NCBI GenBank assembly: GCA_910584525.1
Contig: CAJUAT010000040.1
Location: forward strand, 1 to 26,235
Direction of reading: 5' to 3'
Length of the DNA: 26,235 nucleotides
From: an uncultured Muribaculaceae bacterium
GTDB lineage: Bacteria; Bacteroidota; Bacteroidia; Bacteroidales; Muribaculaceae
The translations under genes and the position numbers were made by a program. The notes below the pieces were generated by a model, which had not been told where the DNA came from, did no database searches, and saw nothing but the letters and a program-made list of their open reading frames with translations. Below, one piece after another: positions 6,895 through 14,635 of this stretch; position 1 is the stretch's first letter; each line of letters begins with the position of its first letter.

Positions 6895-7926
6895 TTATTC
6901 CTCGGCGGATGAGCGGCGGATGGAGCGTGTAGGCGACGAGGATGAAGCGTCGTTGTTGGCAGGAATGGCCACGTGGGGCGCTGTTTTCTTCATCTTTATT
7001 TTTACATGGTCGAAGCCCTTGCCGTAGACGCCGTTCACGGCACCCTGCGTCACAAAGGCATCCTCGTCGATGCTCTTGATGATGCGGAATATGGTCACTG
7101 ACTCTATTTTGCGGCAGTATACTATTAGCACCTTCTGGTCATGTTTGGTGTACCATCCCTTGCCGTCCATGACGGTCACTCCGCGGTGGGCGTCGGCAAG
7201 GATGCGGTCGGCTATTTCCTTCCATTTCGGCGAGAAAATCATGAACTGTGTTGCGCGGCGGTTGCCGTTGATGAGCTGATCGGTCAGATAGGAAGCTATG
7301 AAAGTGACCATGATGCCGTAAACGATAGTGGGAATGCGTGCTTCGATGCGCTGTTCGAGGGTGCCCTCGAAGGGGAGGAATATCGAGCAGCTTATTATGC
7401 AGAAGTCCACGACAATCATGGTACGGCCGATGCTTACGTTGCTGAATTTGGAAACCATGGCGGCCACGATGTCGGTGCCTCCGGTGGAGCCGTTGTGAAT
7501 GAAGGCGGTACCGATGCCGATACCGCAGCAAATGCCGCCGAGCGCCACGCTGACCACGCGGTCGGGTATCAGAGGATGTCCGAGACCCATGAAGAAGCCT
7601 TCTGTGCAGCCGATGCCTATTGCCGAGACGGTCACGCCGAAGATGGTGCGCAGCACAAAGGTGCGTCCCACAAGTTTATAGGCGCAGGCCAGCAGCATAA
7701 GGTTGCATGCATACGACGTCACGGCCACAGGTATCATCCCATCGGTGGCGAAATATACGAGCGTACCGACACCCGACAGCCCGCCGATCACTATCTTGTG
7801 GGGCAGGATGCACGACGTGAAGCCTACGGAATATATCATAAGCCCTACGATAATCATCATATAGTCCTTGCCGTTGACCAGCATGGAATTGTATCTTGGG
7901 GCTTTTTTGCCGAATAATGGACTCAT
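6895..7926 (-). CDS. YitT family membrane protein with DUF2179 domain
   Basis: An integral inner-membrane protein of the YitT/DUF161 family with a cytoplasmic C-terminal DUF2179 domain; the transported or sensed ligand is not known for most members. Hydrophobic segments lie at about 22-40, 46-60, 65-83, 92-110, 125-143, 168-184 and 198-214. The family motif NGSTGGTDIV is at 145-154. DUF2179 spans about 225-310, ending in VNGVYGKGFDHVKI. The last 30 residues are a low-complexity Ser/Arg tail. It is the last gene of the trpS-to-yitT minus-strand run, 40 nt after the SGNH gene. Just before its start is a tandem 8-mer (GGTTAGTT at 7930-7945). Start ATG 7926 is reasonable; Met15 is an alternative. 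Confidence 0.9.
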   Translation of the reverse strand: MSPLFGKKAPRYNSMLVNGKDYMMIIVGLMIYSVGFTSCILPHKIVIGGLSGVGTLVYFATDGMIPVAVTSYACNLMLLACAYKLVGRTFVLRTIFGVTVSAIGIGCTEGFFMGLGHPLIPDRVVSVALGGICCGIGIGTAFIHNGSTGGTDIVAAMVSKFSNVSIGRTMIVVDFCIISCSIFLPFEGTLEQRIEARIPTIVYGIMVTFIASYLTDQLINGNRRATQFMIFSPKWKEIADRILADAHRGVTVMDGKGWYTKHDQKVLIVYCRKIESVTIFRIIKSIDEDAFVTQGAVNGVYGKGFDHVKIKMKKTAPHVAIPANNDASSSSPTRSIRRSSAEE

Positions 7927-7966
7927 GGCGGTTAGTTGGTTAGTTGTTTATTTTATATGGAAGAGA

Positions 7967-8671
7967 TTATAAAGTCTCCTTCATTCTTTTGTATATGAAG
8001 GTCTTCCCTCTGACGAGGCGCTGAGCGGAAGGCTTTTTGAGGCCGGGGAACTCGAGGTCGGAATTGGGGAGCCATTCCACGAGTGCGTCTACCCATTTGA
8101 TCATGCCGTCGCGGGTAGGGTGGGGATTTCTGGCGCTTTGGCGCGGGAGCTGCAGGTTGAAGCTGTTGAAGAAGTGTCGGCTACCCAGTTGGTCGGCGAG
8201 CCAGTCGGTAAGCACGGCACCCTTTTTCTGTCCGGGCCATGAAGGAGGGCCAACCCATACGAGACCACGGTCACCCACGGCCTGCTTGATTTTTGTTACG
8301 TAAGGAGCAAGATGAGCAGGCTTGGGGTCGAACAGACTGTTCATGCCCAGACTTATGAACACGGCGTCGGGATCCTGGTCGTCGATAAGCTGTTTTAGTT
8401 TCGGCGAGTTGGCCCATTTCTGCATTGTGGAGCCGTCCCATACCACGGTGGCGACCTCGAAGCCGTTCTCCTTGCCGTAGCCGTTGAGGGCTTCCGAGAG
8501 CCAGCCGGTCATGGAATCGCCGATGAAGAGCACTTTCTTCACCGTCTTCTTCTCTTTCCTGTCGGGTTGTTCAGCATTTTTGTCTGCCTGTTGCTGCGGT
8601 TCCGTGGGCGCGGCATATATCGGCACAAGCATCGCGCACATCAGCGATATAAGGGTCAGTAATTTTTTCAT
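7967..8671 (-). CDS. Exported SGNH-fold hydrolase-like protein with altered block V
   Basis: A 234-residue protein starting at ATG 8671, giving signal peptide MKKLLTLISLMCAMLVPIYA; the ATG at 8692 adds seven residues ahead of it and is less likely. Residues 24-46 are a charged linker. The SGNH fold then shows block I FIGDS (catalytic Ser53), block III SLGMN (Asn111) and block V NPHPTRDG with His184. SGNH enzymes are esterases or lipases, and some members near this subgroup modify cell-wall or polysaccharide acetyl groups. In block V the usual Asp three residues before His is Arg181, so the Ser-His-Asp triad may be incomplete or use another acid. It lies between the spmAB fusion and yitT on the same strand. 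A periplasmic location is expected. The substrate is unknown. Confidence 0.82.
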   Translation of the reverse strand: MKKLLTLISLMCAMLVPIYAAPTEPQQQADKNAEQPDRKEKKTVKKVLFIGDSMTGWLSEALNGYGKENGFEVATVVWDGSTMQKWANSPKLKQLIDDQDPDAVFISLGMNSLFDPKPAHLAPYVTKIKQAVGDRGLVWVGPPSWPGQKKGAVLTDWLADQLGSRHFFNSFNLQLPRQSARNPHPTRDGMIKWVDALVEWLPNSDLEFPGLKKPSAQRLVRGKTFIYKRMKETL

Positions 8672-8739
8672 ATTCGGGAAATGATTCTTCATCGGGAAAT
8701 TATACTTCGTTAATAAAATGCCCCGGGGGATAAAAATGG

Positions 8740-9969
8740 TTAGGGCCAGAAAATATATGCTATTGCCACGGCGGCCACGGCACCGGTGATGTCGGCGAGG
8801 AGTGCGTAACCGGCGGCATACCTTGTCTTGGCCACGCCTACGGAGCCGAAATATACGGCGAGGATATAGAACGTGGTGTCGGTGGATCCTCTGACGGCGG
8901 CGGCGAGCCGCGACACGAAAGCGTCGGGGCCATGGGAGTTCATCACGTCGAGCATCATGGCGCAGGAGCCGCTGCCGCTGAGGGGCTTCATGAGCATTGT
9001 GGGCAACGCACCCACCCAGCGGGTGTCGAAGCCCATGGCGGCCACGAGGCGTTCCACGCCGCCTGTGATGATGTCGAGGGCTCCCGAAGCCCGGAACATC
9101 CCTATGGCCACAAGTATGGCCACAAGGTAGGGGATGATCATGACGGCAGTCTTGAACCCTTCCTTGGCACCCTCTATGAAGACGTCGTACACCTTGATGC
9201 GCCGCCGTATCCCCCCGGCTATGAAGGCTATGATCACCGAGAAGAGTATCAGGTTTGCGCCGAAGGTGCTGTATATGGCCACCTTGTCGTCGGGGAGCGA
9301 GGAGAAGAACCATGTGACGAGAGCCACCGCGGCGGCGATACCCCCGAGCCATGCCCACATCACCCTGTCGAAGCGGATGTGCTGACGGATGCAGAGAGCC
9401 GTGAGCCCCACAAGAGTGGCTATGGCCGTGGCTATGAGTATGGGTATGAACACGTCGGTAGGGTTGGCGGCGCCTCCCTGCGCACGGTACATCATGATGC
9501 TGATGGGCACCAGACAGAGTCCCGAGCTGTTGAGCACCAGAAACATTATCATGGCGTCGGTGGCCGTGTCCTTTTGCTTGTTGAGGGTCTGCATCTCCTG
9601 CATGGCTTTGAGACCCATGGGTGTTGCGGCGTTGTCGAGGCCCAGCATGTTGGCCGAAATGTTCATGAATATGGCCCCCATGGCAGGATGTCCCTTGGGG
9701 ATGCCGGGGAAAAGGCGCGAGAAGAAAGGGCTTATCAGTCGGCTGAAAAACTCGATGACACCGGCCTTTTCGCCTATCTTCATGATTCCGAGCCAGAGGG
9801 TAAGCACACCGGTGAGACCGAGCGACACCTCGAAAGCGAAGGCTGCCTGGTCGAAGGAGGCGTTCATGACGGAGCTCCAGACCTCAAGGTCGCCGAGGAA
9901 TATGGTTCGTCCCAGCGCCATAATGAATGCCAGGACAAAGAATGCTATCCATATCCAGTTGAGGACCAT
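8740..9969 (-). CDS. SpmA-SpmB fusion, nucleoside-recognition (Gate) domain membrane protein
   Basis: A 409-residue multi-pass membrane protein that joins the two spore maturation proteins SpmA (about 1-205) and SpmB (about 235-409) in one chain. The first half carries ANMLGLDNAATPMGLKAM and NSSGLCLVP, the second MLMKPLSGSGSCAMMLDVM and VRGSTDTTFYILAVYFGSVG, both typical of the nucleoside-recognition Gate family. In Bacillus, SpmA and SpmB affect spore core dehydration. Bacteroidales do not make spores, yet the fusion is widespread there and its role is not established; transport of a small molecule is the usual guess. The start ATG is 15 nt after the trpS stop, so the two are likely co-transcribed. 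Confidence 0.92.
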   Translation of the reverse strand: MVLNWIWIAFFVLAFIMALGRTIFLGDLEVWSSVMNASFDQAAFAFEVSLGLTGVLTLWLGIMKIGEKAGVIEFFSRLISPFFSRLFPGIPKGHPAMGAIFMNISANMLGLDNAATPMGLKAMQEMQTLNKQKDTATDAMIMFLVLNSSGLCLVPISIMMYRAQGGAANPTDVFIPILIATAIATLVGLTALCIRQHIRFDRVMWAWLGGIAAAVALVTWFFSSLPDDKVAIYSTFGANLILFSVIIAFIAGGIRRRIKVYDVFIEGAKEGFKTAVMIIPYLVAILVAIGMFRASGALDIITGGVERLVAAMGFDTRWVGALPTMLMKPLSGSGSCAMMLDVMNSHGPDAFVSRLAAAVRGSTDTTFYILAVYFGSVGVAKTRYAAGYALLADITGAVAAVAIAYIFWP

Positions 9970-9984
9970 AGCGGGTGCCGGTTG

Positions 9985-11052
9985 TCAGAATTTTCTGATG
10001 CCCATGATATGTCGTACGTCGGCGAGGGTCTTGGCGGCGGTTTCTCGGGCACGTTCGGCGCCCTGGCGCACCACCTTCGACAGGAACTCGTCGTCGCGGC
10101 GTATCTCGAGGATGCGCTCGCGTATCGGGAGAGTCACCTTGAGGATATCCTCGGCAATCTGTTTCTTGAGGTCGCCGTAGCGAATGGAGCAGTCGGCGTA
10201 AGCCTGGCGGAAATGAGCCGCCACATCAGGAGCCGACACGAGGTCCATCAGTGTGAATAGGTTGGCGATAGGCTCGCTGACCGGCGAGTCGGGCACTTTG
10301 GGACCCTCATCGGTGACAGCGCGCATCACCTTCTTGCGCAGCGTCTTCTCGTCATCGACAAGATATATGCAGTTGCCCTCGCTCTTGCCCATCTTTCCGG
10401 AGCCGTCGAGACCGGGCACCTTGACGGCGGCCGCCCCGAAGTTGAAGTTGACGGGTTCGCCGAAATAGTCGGTTTTATAGAAGGAGTTGAACCGGCGTGC
10501 GAATCGGCGGGTCAGCTCGAGGTGCTGTTCCTGGTCTTTGCCCACGGGCACGAGGTCGGCATGGTGTATGAGAATGTCTACGGCCATGAGAGTGGGGTAT
10601 GTGAGCAGACCGGCGTTTACGCGCTGATTGGTCTGGTTGCCGATAATCTCCTTCTCGATTTCATCGCCGTCGCTCTTGATGCCGAGGGCCTTGCGGGCCT
10701 TGTCCTTGAATGAGGCCGTGCGCATGAGCTCGCCGATGCCCACGTGCATGTTCATCAGCAGGTACATCTCCGATATTTCAGGCACGTCGCTCTGCACGTA
10801 GATGGTGTTTTTCTCCGGGTCGAGACCGGCGGCGAGATACTCGGCGAGAATATCCTTGACATTCTCGTGGAGCATTTTGGGGTCGGGATGGGTGGTGAGG
10901 GCATGCAGGTCGGCCACGAAATAACGGCAGTCGTAGTCGTCCTGCATACGCACGAAATTGCGCAGCGCTCCGTAATAATTTCCTAAATGCAGGTTGCCGG
11001 TGGCACGTATGCCGCTCAGCACTATCTTCTTTGTATCCTTGTTTTCTGACAT
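9985..11052 (-). CDS. trpS: Tryptophanyl-tRNA synthetase
   Basis: Charges tRNA-Trp with tryptophan in the cytoplasm. The 355-residue class Ic synthetase shows the HIGH-type signature TGNLHLGNYYGAL (18-30), the tryptophan pocket region with MAVDILIHHADLVPVGKDQ (156-174) and the KMSKS-type loop KMGKSEGN (220-227). The C-terminal helical part reaches ADVRHIMGIRKF. Length is within the family range. It is the first gene of the minus-strand run trpS, spmAB, SGNH, yitT, preceded by a clear promoter and the ald terminator. Confidence 0.97.
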   Translation of the reverse strand: MSENKDTKKIVLSGIRATGNLHLGNYYGALRNFVRMQDDYDCRYFVADLHALTTHPDPKMLHENVKDILAEYLAAGLDPEKNTIYVQSDVPEISEMYLLMNMHVGIGELMRTASFKDKARKALGIKSDGDEIEKEIIGNQTNQRVNAGLLTYPTLMAVDILIHHADLVPVGKDQEQHLELTRRFARRFNSFYKTDYFGEPVNFNFGAAAVKVPGLDGSGKMGKSEGNCIYLVDDEKTLRKKVMRAVTDEGPKVPDSPVSEPIANLFTLMDLVSAPDVAAHFRQAYADCSIRYGDLKKQIAEDILKVTLPIRERILEIRRDDEFLSKVVRQGAERARETAAKTLADVRHIMGIRKF

Positions 11053-11075
11053 AATCGTAAACGATAATTAGACCG

Positions 11076-11107
11076 CAAAGTTACAAAAAATGGGGCATAC
11101 CCCCCAA
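11076..11107 (-). promoter_or_regulatory. Bacteroidetes-type promoter for trpS
   Basis: On the minus strand TTG (11107-11105), a 21-nt spacer and TAACTTTG (11083-11076). The predicted leader to the trpS ATG is about 20 nt. Confidence 0.65.
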
Positions 11108-11115
11108 TAAAAGGG

Positions 11116-11156
11116 TAAAAAAGGCCGGAGTCGGCATAAAGATATGCCGGCTCCGG
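11116..11156 (-). terminator. Rho-independent terminator of ald
   Basis: A 14-bp stem with one mismatch, 11125-11138 with 11143-11156, a 4-nt loop, and on the minus strand a T-rich tail (plus-strand A at 11117-11122). It lies about 20 nt after the ald stop. Confidence 0.88.
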
Positions 11157-11175
11157 TAATCGCTTATGAAATCTA

Positions 11176-12288
11176 TTAGAGTTCGAGGGGTGAGTAATCG
11201 AGGTCGAAGGCGTCGGCCACGGCCTTGAAAGTGATTTTGCCGTCGACTACGTTGACGCCGTTAGCGAGGCCCGGGTTTCTCTTGCAAGCCTCCACCCATC
11301 CGAGGTCGGCGAGCTTGAGGGCATAGGGCATGGTGGCGTTGGTCAGGGCGAGCGTCGAGGTGTAGGGCACGGCGCCGGGGATGTTGGCCACGGCATACTG
11401 CACTACGCCGTCCACGAGGAATGTGGGCTCGCTGTGGGTGGTGGGGTGGGAAGTCTCGAAGCATCCGCCCTGGTCGATGGCCACGTCAACCATCACTGAG
11501 CCGGGACGCATGAGGCTGATCATGTCGCGGGTCACGAGGTGAGGAGTCTTGGCACCCGGTACGAGCACGGAACCTACCACGAGGTCGGTGTCGGGGAGCT
11601 GCTGCTCGATATTGTGGCGCGAGGAATAGAGAGTCTTGACGTTCTTGGGCATCACTTCAGCGCAGTGGCGGAGAATGTCAAGGTTGATGTCGGTAATGGT
11701 AACGTCGGCACCGAGACCTGCGGCCATGAGGGCGGCGTTGCGGCCTACGACACCAGCTCCGAGCACGAGCACCTTGGCGGGTTTTACGCCCGGCACGCCT
11801 CCCATCAGGACGCCACGGCCTCCCTGCGGTTTCTCCAGGAAGCGGGCTCCCTCCTGTATCGACATGCGCCCTGCTACCTCGCTCATAGGTATCAGCAGCG
11901 GCAGACGACGGTCGGTTGCCGAATAGGTCACCGTCTCATAGGCGATACATACGGCACCGCTCTTGAGCATGGCGTCGAGTAACGGACGCTCCGAAGCAAA
12001 ATGGAAATAGGTGAAGAGAACCTGTCCTTTGCGGATGAGCGCGTATTCCGGCTCGATGGGCTCCTTCACTTTTATGATCATGTCGCCGGTGGCGTATACG
12101 TCCTCGATGGTGGGGAGTATCTTGGCGCCGGCCTTGATGTATTCGTCGTTGGAGAAACCGCTGCCCTCGCCGGCATGGTCCTGAACATAAACGTCATGGC
12201 CATGGGCCACAAGCTCTTTCACGCCTGCCGGGGTGCATCCTACCCGGTTCTCATTGTTCTTGATCTCCTTTGGAATTCCAATCTTCAT
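11176..12288 (-). CDS. ald: Alanine dehydrogenase
   Basis: Catalyses the reversible NAD-dependent oxidative deamination of L-alanine to pyruvate and ammonium. The 370 residues align with the family from MKIGIPKEIKNNENRVG onward. Arg15 and Lys75 (VKEP) are the pyruvate-binding and catalytic residues, His96 (FTYFHFA) the catalytic base. The NAD fold has GAGVVG at 177-182 and the acidic residue Asp200 (TITD) that prefers NAD over NADP. Asp272 lies in DVAIDQGG. The gene has its own promoter about 90 nt upstream and a strong terminator, so it is a single-gene unit. The leader of about 80 nt is unusually GC-rich compared with the AT-rich promoter before it. Confidence 0.97.
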   Translation of the reverse strand: MKIGIPKEIKNNENRVGCTPAGVKELVAHGHDVYVQDHAGEGSGFSNDEYIKAGAKILPTIEDVYATGDMIIKVKEPIEPEYALIRKGQVLFTYFHFASERPLLDAMLKSGAVCIAYETVTYSATDRRLPLLIPMSEVAGRMSIQEGARFLEKPQGGRGVLMGGVPGVKPAKVLVLGAGVVGRNAALMAAGLGADVTITDINLDILRHCAEVMPKNVKTLYSSRHNIEQQLPDTDLVVGSVLVPGAKTPHLVTRDMISLMRPGSVMVDVAIDQGGCFETSHPTTHSEPTFLVDGVVQYAVANIPGAVPYTSTLALTNATMPYALKLADLGWVEACKRNPGLANGVNVVDGKITFKAVADAFDLDYSPLEL

Positions 12289-12373
12289 GGTTTCAGATAT
12301 TAAGATTCGTGTTTTAAGGGGGGTTGCGGCGGCTGCAGGAACCGTGCCGGTGCCCCCGGTGTTTTTGTCGCGG

Positions 12374-12407
12374 TAAAATTACAATATCTGACTGAAAAAT
12401 CAAAAAG
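12374..12407 (-). promoter_or_regulatory. Bacteroidetes-type promoter for ald
   Basis: On the minus strand CTTTTTG (12407-12401), a 19-nt spacer and TAATTTTA (12381-12374), one base off the -7 consensus. It implies an 80-nt leader rich in C and G ending at the ald ATG. Confidence 0.6.
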
Positions 12408-12445
12408 AAATCTTCAAAAAAAATTCATGCCTGCTCGAGAGGGGG

Positions 12446-12976
12446 TCACCATCTGAGGTAACGGCGGTATCCGCGCCGCCCTGTGCCGATACGTTCGGCC
12501 AGCTCCACATACTGGTCGATGGCGTCGAGAGTCCGGTCGTGTCTCATGCCGAACATGTCCTCGAGACCAGACTTTTCTATTGCCTCCTTTGCTTTTTCAA
12601 GCCAGGCGTATACCTTTTTGGATGCCGATTTTATTCCTATGCAGTTTCTGGCTCCGAGCCACTCTACGATTTTCTCGGGGATAGACAGATAGAGGTCGCA
12701 TACCTGTTCGGGGGAGGGACCCAGCGATTCGAAGTTCTTTACCATCACGGATATGTCAGTATAGTCAGGTTTGCGGCGGGGCTTGTCGACCGACATGAAG
12801 AATATCTTGTTGAGCTTCACTTTCAGATCATCGAGCTGGCGGTCCATGTCGGGGTCTATCCAGAACTCCAGATAGTCGCGGGCCTCCTTGCGTGCGGAGT
12901 ACATCTCCATGATCACCTCAATGAGCTCCGCCCGGTCAAGCTCTCCGAGAGCCTTCTTTACCTTCGCTTTCGACAT
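12446..12976 (-). CDS. DUF6155-like small cytoplasmic protein
   Basis: A 176-residue, charged, mostly helical protein with no signal peptide or membrane segment. The opening KKALGELDRAELIEVIMEMY, then YLEFWIDPD and, after a linker, FESLGPSPEQVCDLYL resemble the DUF6155 family, which has no known function. Residues 90-170 look like a helical bundle; the last ten residues are Arg/Tyr rich (RRGYRRYLRW). The family call is from memory of its motif pattern and is moderate. A T-run lies downstream at about 12411-12424 on the minus strand but without a convincing stem, so read-through toward ald is possible. No consensus promoter is evident upstream; a -7-like TAATTTTA at 13030-13023 (minus) lacks a partner. 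Confidence 0.7.
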   Translation of the reverse strand: MSKAKVKKALGELDRAELIEVIMEMYSARKEARDYLEFWIDPDMDRQLDDLKVKLNKIFFMSVDKPRRKPDYTDISVMVKNFESLGPSPEQVCDLYLSIPEKIVEWLGARNCIGIKSASKKVYAWLEKAKEAIEKSGLEDMFGMRHDRTLDAIDQYVELAERIGTGRRGYRRYLRW

Positions 12977-13052
12977 CCCTGTTATCTTTATGGGTTCTTT
13001 CTATATAACGCCTGCGGGAGACTAAAATTACCGCGAGCTTCCGCTCTCGGCA

Positions 13053-13118
13053 CGGCAGCTGCGAAGGTTTCGGACGGCGGCCGCGAAGGTTTCGGATGGC
13101 GGCCGCGAGGACTTCGGA
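13053..13118. repeat. Three tandem 22-bp GC-rich repeats
   Basis: Units at 13053-13074, 13075-13096 and 13097-13118 share the pattern CGGCGGCCGCGAAGGTTTCGGA, with two differences between the first and second and four between the second and third. Each carries a palindrome (GCAGCTGC or GCGGCCGC). They lie between the DUF6155-like gene and the divergent fimbrial locus, before its promoter. The 13119-13193 part of the 426-nt gap is plain AT-rich sequence. Confidence 0.75.
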
Positions 13119-13193
13119 GGTAAATAGGAAGGAGAAAAGCTCCAATTGTTACAATAAATCCGATAAAATGACCCAAAAAAGAATGTTGGAAAA

Positions 13194-13225
13194 TTTGTGG
13201 GTGTGAAATAATATTCTTAAATTTG
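13194..13225 (+). promoter_or_regulatory. Consensus promoter of the fimbrial locus
   Basis: TTTG at 13194-13197, a 20-nt spacer and TAAATTTG at 13218-13225 match the Bacteroidetes consensus perfectly. The predicted transcript start near 13228 leaves a leader of about 175 nt before the first gene. Confidence 0.8.
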
Positions 13226-13227
13226 CA

Positions 13228-13402
13228 CCCGTTAACCGAGCATGACAACGCAGCAAAAGCAGGCCTAACGCAACAAGAGCTTGGCAAGAAATTGCATAAT
13301 GCTCGCACAACAATGGCGAAGCAGCCGAAGCCTTGAGTGCTGAAGCTGCCTTGTCGGAATACAACAACAGTAACAATAACTGAGATCCCGTAACCTTCCC
13401 TC
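13228..13402 (+). promoter_or_regulatory. Long structured 5' leader of the fimbrial locus
   Basis: CGAGCAT (13237-13243) and ATGCTCG (13308-13314 region) are exact inverses enclosing about 64 nt, and GCAGC (13321-13325) can pair with GCTGC (13345-13349). Two mini-ORFs are present, MTTQQKQA from 13242 and MAKQPKP from 13313. The final 40 nt are AT- and AAC-rich and open. No known riboswitch class was recognised; a regulatory leader is inferred from length and pairing only. Confidence 0.4.
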
Positions 13403-14635
13403 ATGAAGAAATTCTTAGTAAAGATACAGACATATATAATGGCACTGGTGCTGACAGGCGGCATCGGGGTCATGGCATATGCCCAGGAAGAGCCGGAGTG
13501 CGCCACGGGCTTCAAAATCAACGAGAGCCGGCTGGTGATTGACGATTGCCTTGAAGAGCTGGGACGGAAAGCCTCCGGACTTTACAAGGAGGGCCGTCTG
13601 GAGAAATTCGAGATATGCGGATATTCGTCGCCCGACGGTCCGTATGCGTTCAACAGCCGACTTGCCGGCGACCGTGCCGGAGCCGTGCGTAAGTATTTCA
13701 ATCATACGTGGGGCATACCTATGGAGACGATAACCGTCAGCAAAGAGGCCGAGGACTGGGCGAAGACACGCGAGCTTATCGCGGAGAGCGACATCAGCGG
13801 CAAGGATAATGTGCTGGCGATAATCGACGGAGAGAGCGACGGCGACAGGCGGGAGGCGAAGCTTCGCGCCCTGAATGGCGGCCGCACGTGGCGTGAACTC
13901 GCCACCAACGTCTTTCCCCGCGTGCGTCGTGCCGAGGTGCATGTAGTCTCCGACCGCAACGAATACAAGGCCACCCTTACCGACGAAGGTACCGTGATGG
14001 AGACCGTCACCGTGCCCGTTGAAACGGAAAGGGCGGTGGAGGATACCCCATTGATGACGGTGGTGGCGGAGGATACTGTCGTGGCAATGACGGTGCCTGA
14101 ATGGCAGCGTCACGCTTACGTCAAGACCAATGTGCCGGCATGGTTCCTGCTATGGATCAACCTTGCAGGCGAAATCGACATAGCCCCGCACTGGAGTGCC
14201 AACCTCTCGCTCTATTACTCGGGCTTCAACTATTTCCAGAGCACACGCAAATACCGTACGTTCACGATAATGCCGGAGGTACGCTATTGGTTCCGTGGCG
14301 ACAACCAAGGCTTCTTCGTGGCCCCGCATTTCGGGCTGGGCTGGTACAATGTGGCCTTTGAAGGGGCCTACCGTTATCAGGACCACGACGGCAACACGCC
14401 GGCCATCGGCGGCGGTATCAATGCCGGATACCGCTTCAACATCAGCCGGAACGGCCGCTGGCGTCTCGAATGCTCCGTGGGATTCGGCATTTACCGGCTC
14501 GACTACGACCTCTTCCAGAACCGTCACAACGGTCTGCTCGTAGGTCGCAAACAGCGCACTTTCTACGGCATAGACAACGCCGCACTCTCGATATGCTACA
14601 TGTTTGACGTCAAGAAGAAAGGAGGAAAGAAATGA
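13403..14635 (+). CDS. OmpA-like/DUF3575 outer-membrane protein of a fimbrial locus
   Basis: A 410-residue exported protein with signal peptide MKKFLVKIQTYIMALVLTGG and cleavage after about Ala27 (AYA-QEE). Residues 36-185 contain an OmpA-C-like pattern, GYSSPDGPYAFNSRLAGDRA at 73-92 followed by AVRKYF, as in proteins that hold peptidoglycan. An acidic Thr/Val-rich linker spans about 186-232. The C-terminal part from about 236 is a DUF3575 domain: VKTNVPAWFLLWINLAGEID, alternating beta strands, ending in YMFDVKKK. DUF3575 genes sit at the head of type V fimbria-like operons in Bacteroidales, and here an Mfa2/FimB-like gene overlaps its stop by 4 nt (ATGA). It is probably an outer-membrane component of the assembly, perhaps linking it to the cell wall. 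Cys33 and Cys50 could form a disulfide. Confidence 0.87.
   Translation: MKKFLVKIQTYIMALVLTGGIGVMAYAQEEPECATGFKINESRLVIDDCLEELGRKASGLYKEGRLEKFEICGYSSPDGPYAFNSRLAGDRAGAVRKYFNHTWGIPMETITVSKEAEDWAKTRELIAESDISGKDNVLAIIDGESDGDRREAKLRALNGGRTWRELATNVFPRVRRAEVHVVSDRNEYKATLTDEGTVMETVTVPVETERAVEDTPLMTVVAEDTVVAMTVPEWQRHAYVKTNVPAWFLLWINLAGEIDIAPHWSANLSLYYSGFNYFQSTRKYRTFTIMPEVRYWFRGDNQGFFVAPHFGLGWYNVAFEGAYRYQDHDGNTPAIGGGINAGYRFNISRNGRWRLECSVGFGIYRLDYDLFQNRHNGLLVGRKQRTFYGIDNAALSICYMFDVKKKGGKK

Noticed and set aside
8672..9358. A long N-terminal extension of the SGNH protein
   Set aside because: It lies in another frame of the spmAB gene and is Arg/His-rich shadow sequence; the signal peptide begins at 8671.
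8932..10260. A 442-residue plus-strand ORF opposite spmAB and trpS
   Set aside because: His/Gly/Glu-rich composition with no domain, fully overlapped by two well supported genes on the other strand.
13242..13336. Mini-ORFs in the fimbrial leader as real genes
   Set aside because: Only 7-8 codons each, with no ribosome-binding site or conservation evidence; mentioned only as leader content.
12988..13521. Minus-strand ORFs across the gap before the fimbrial locus
   Set aside because: They read through the 22-bp repeats, the promoter and the leader; composition is not protein-like.
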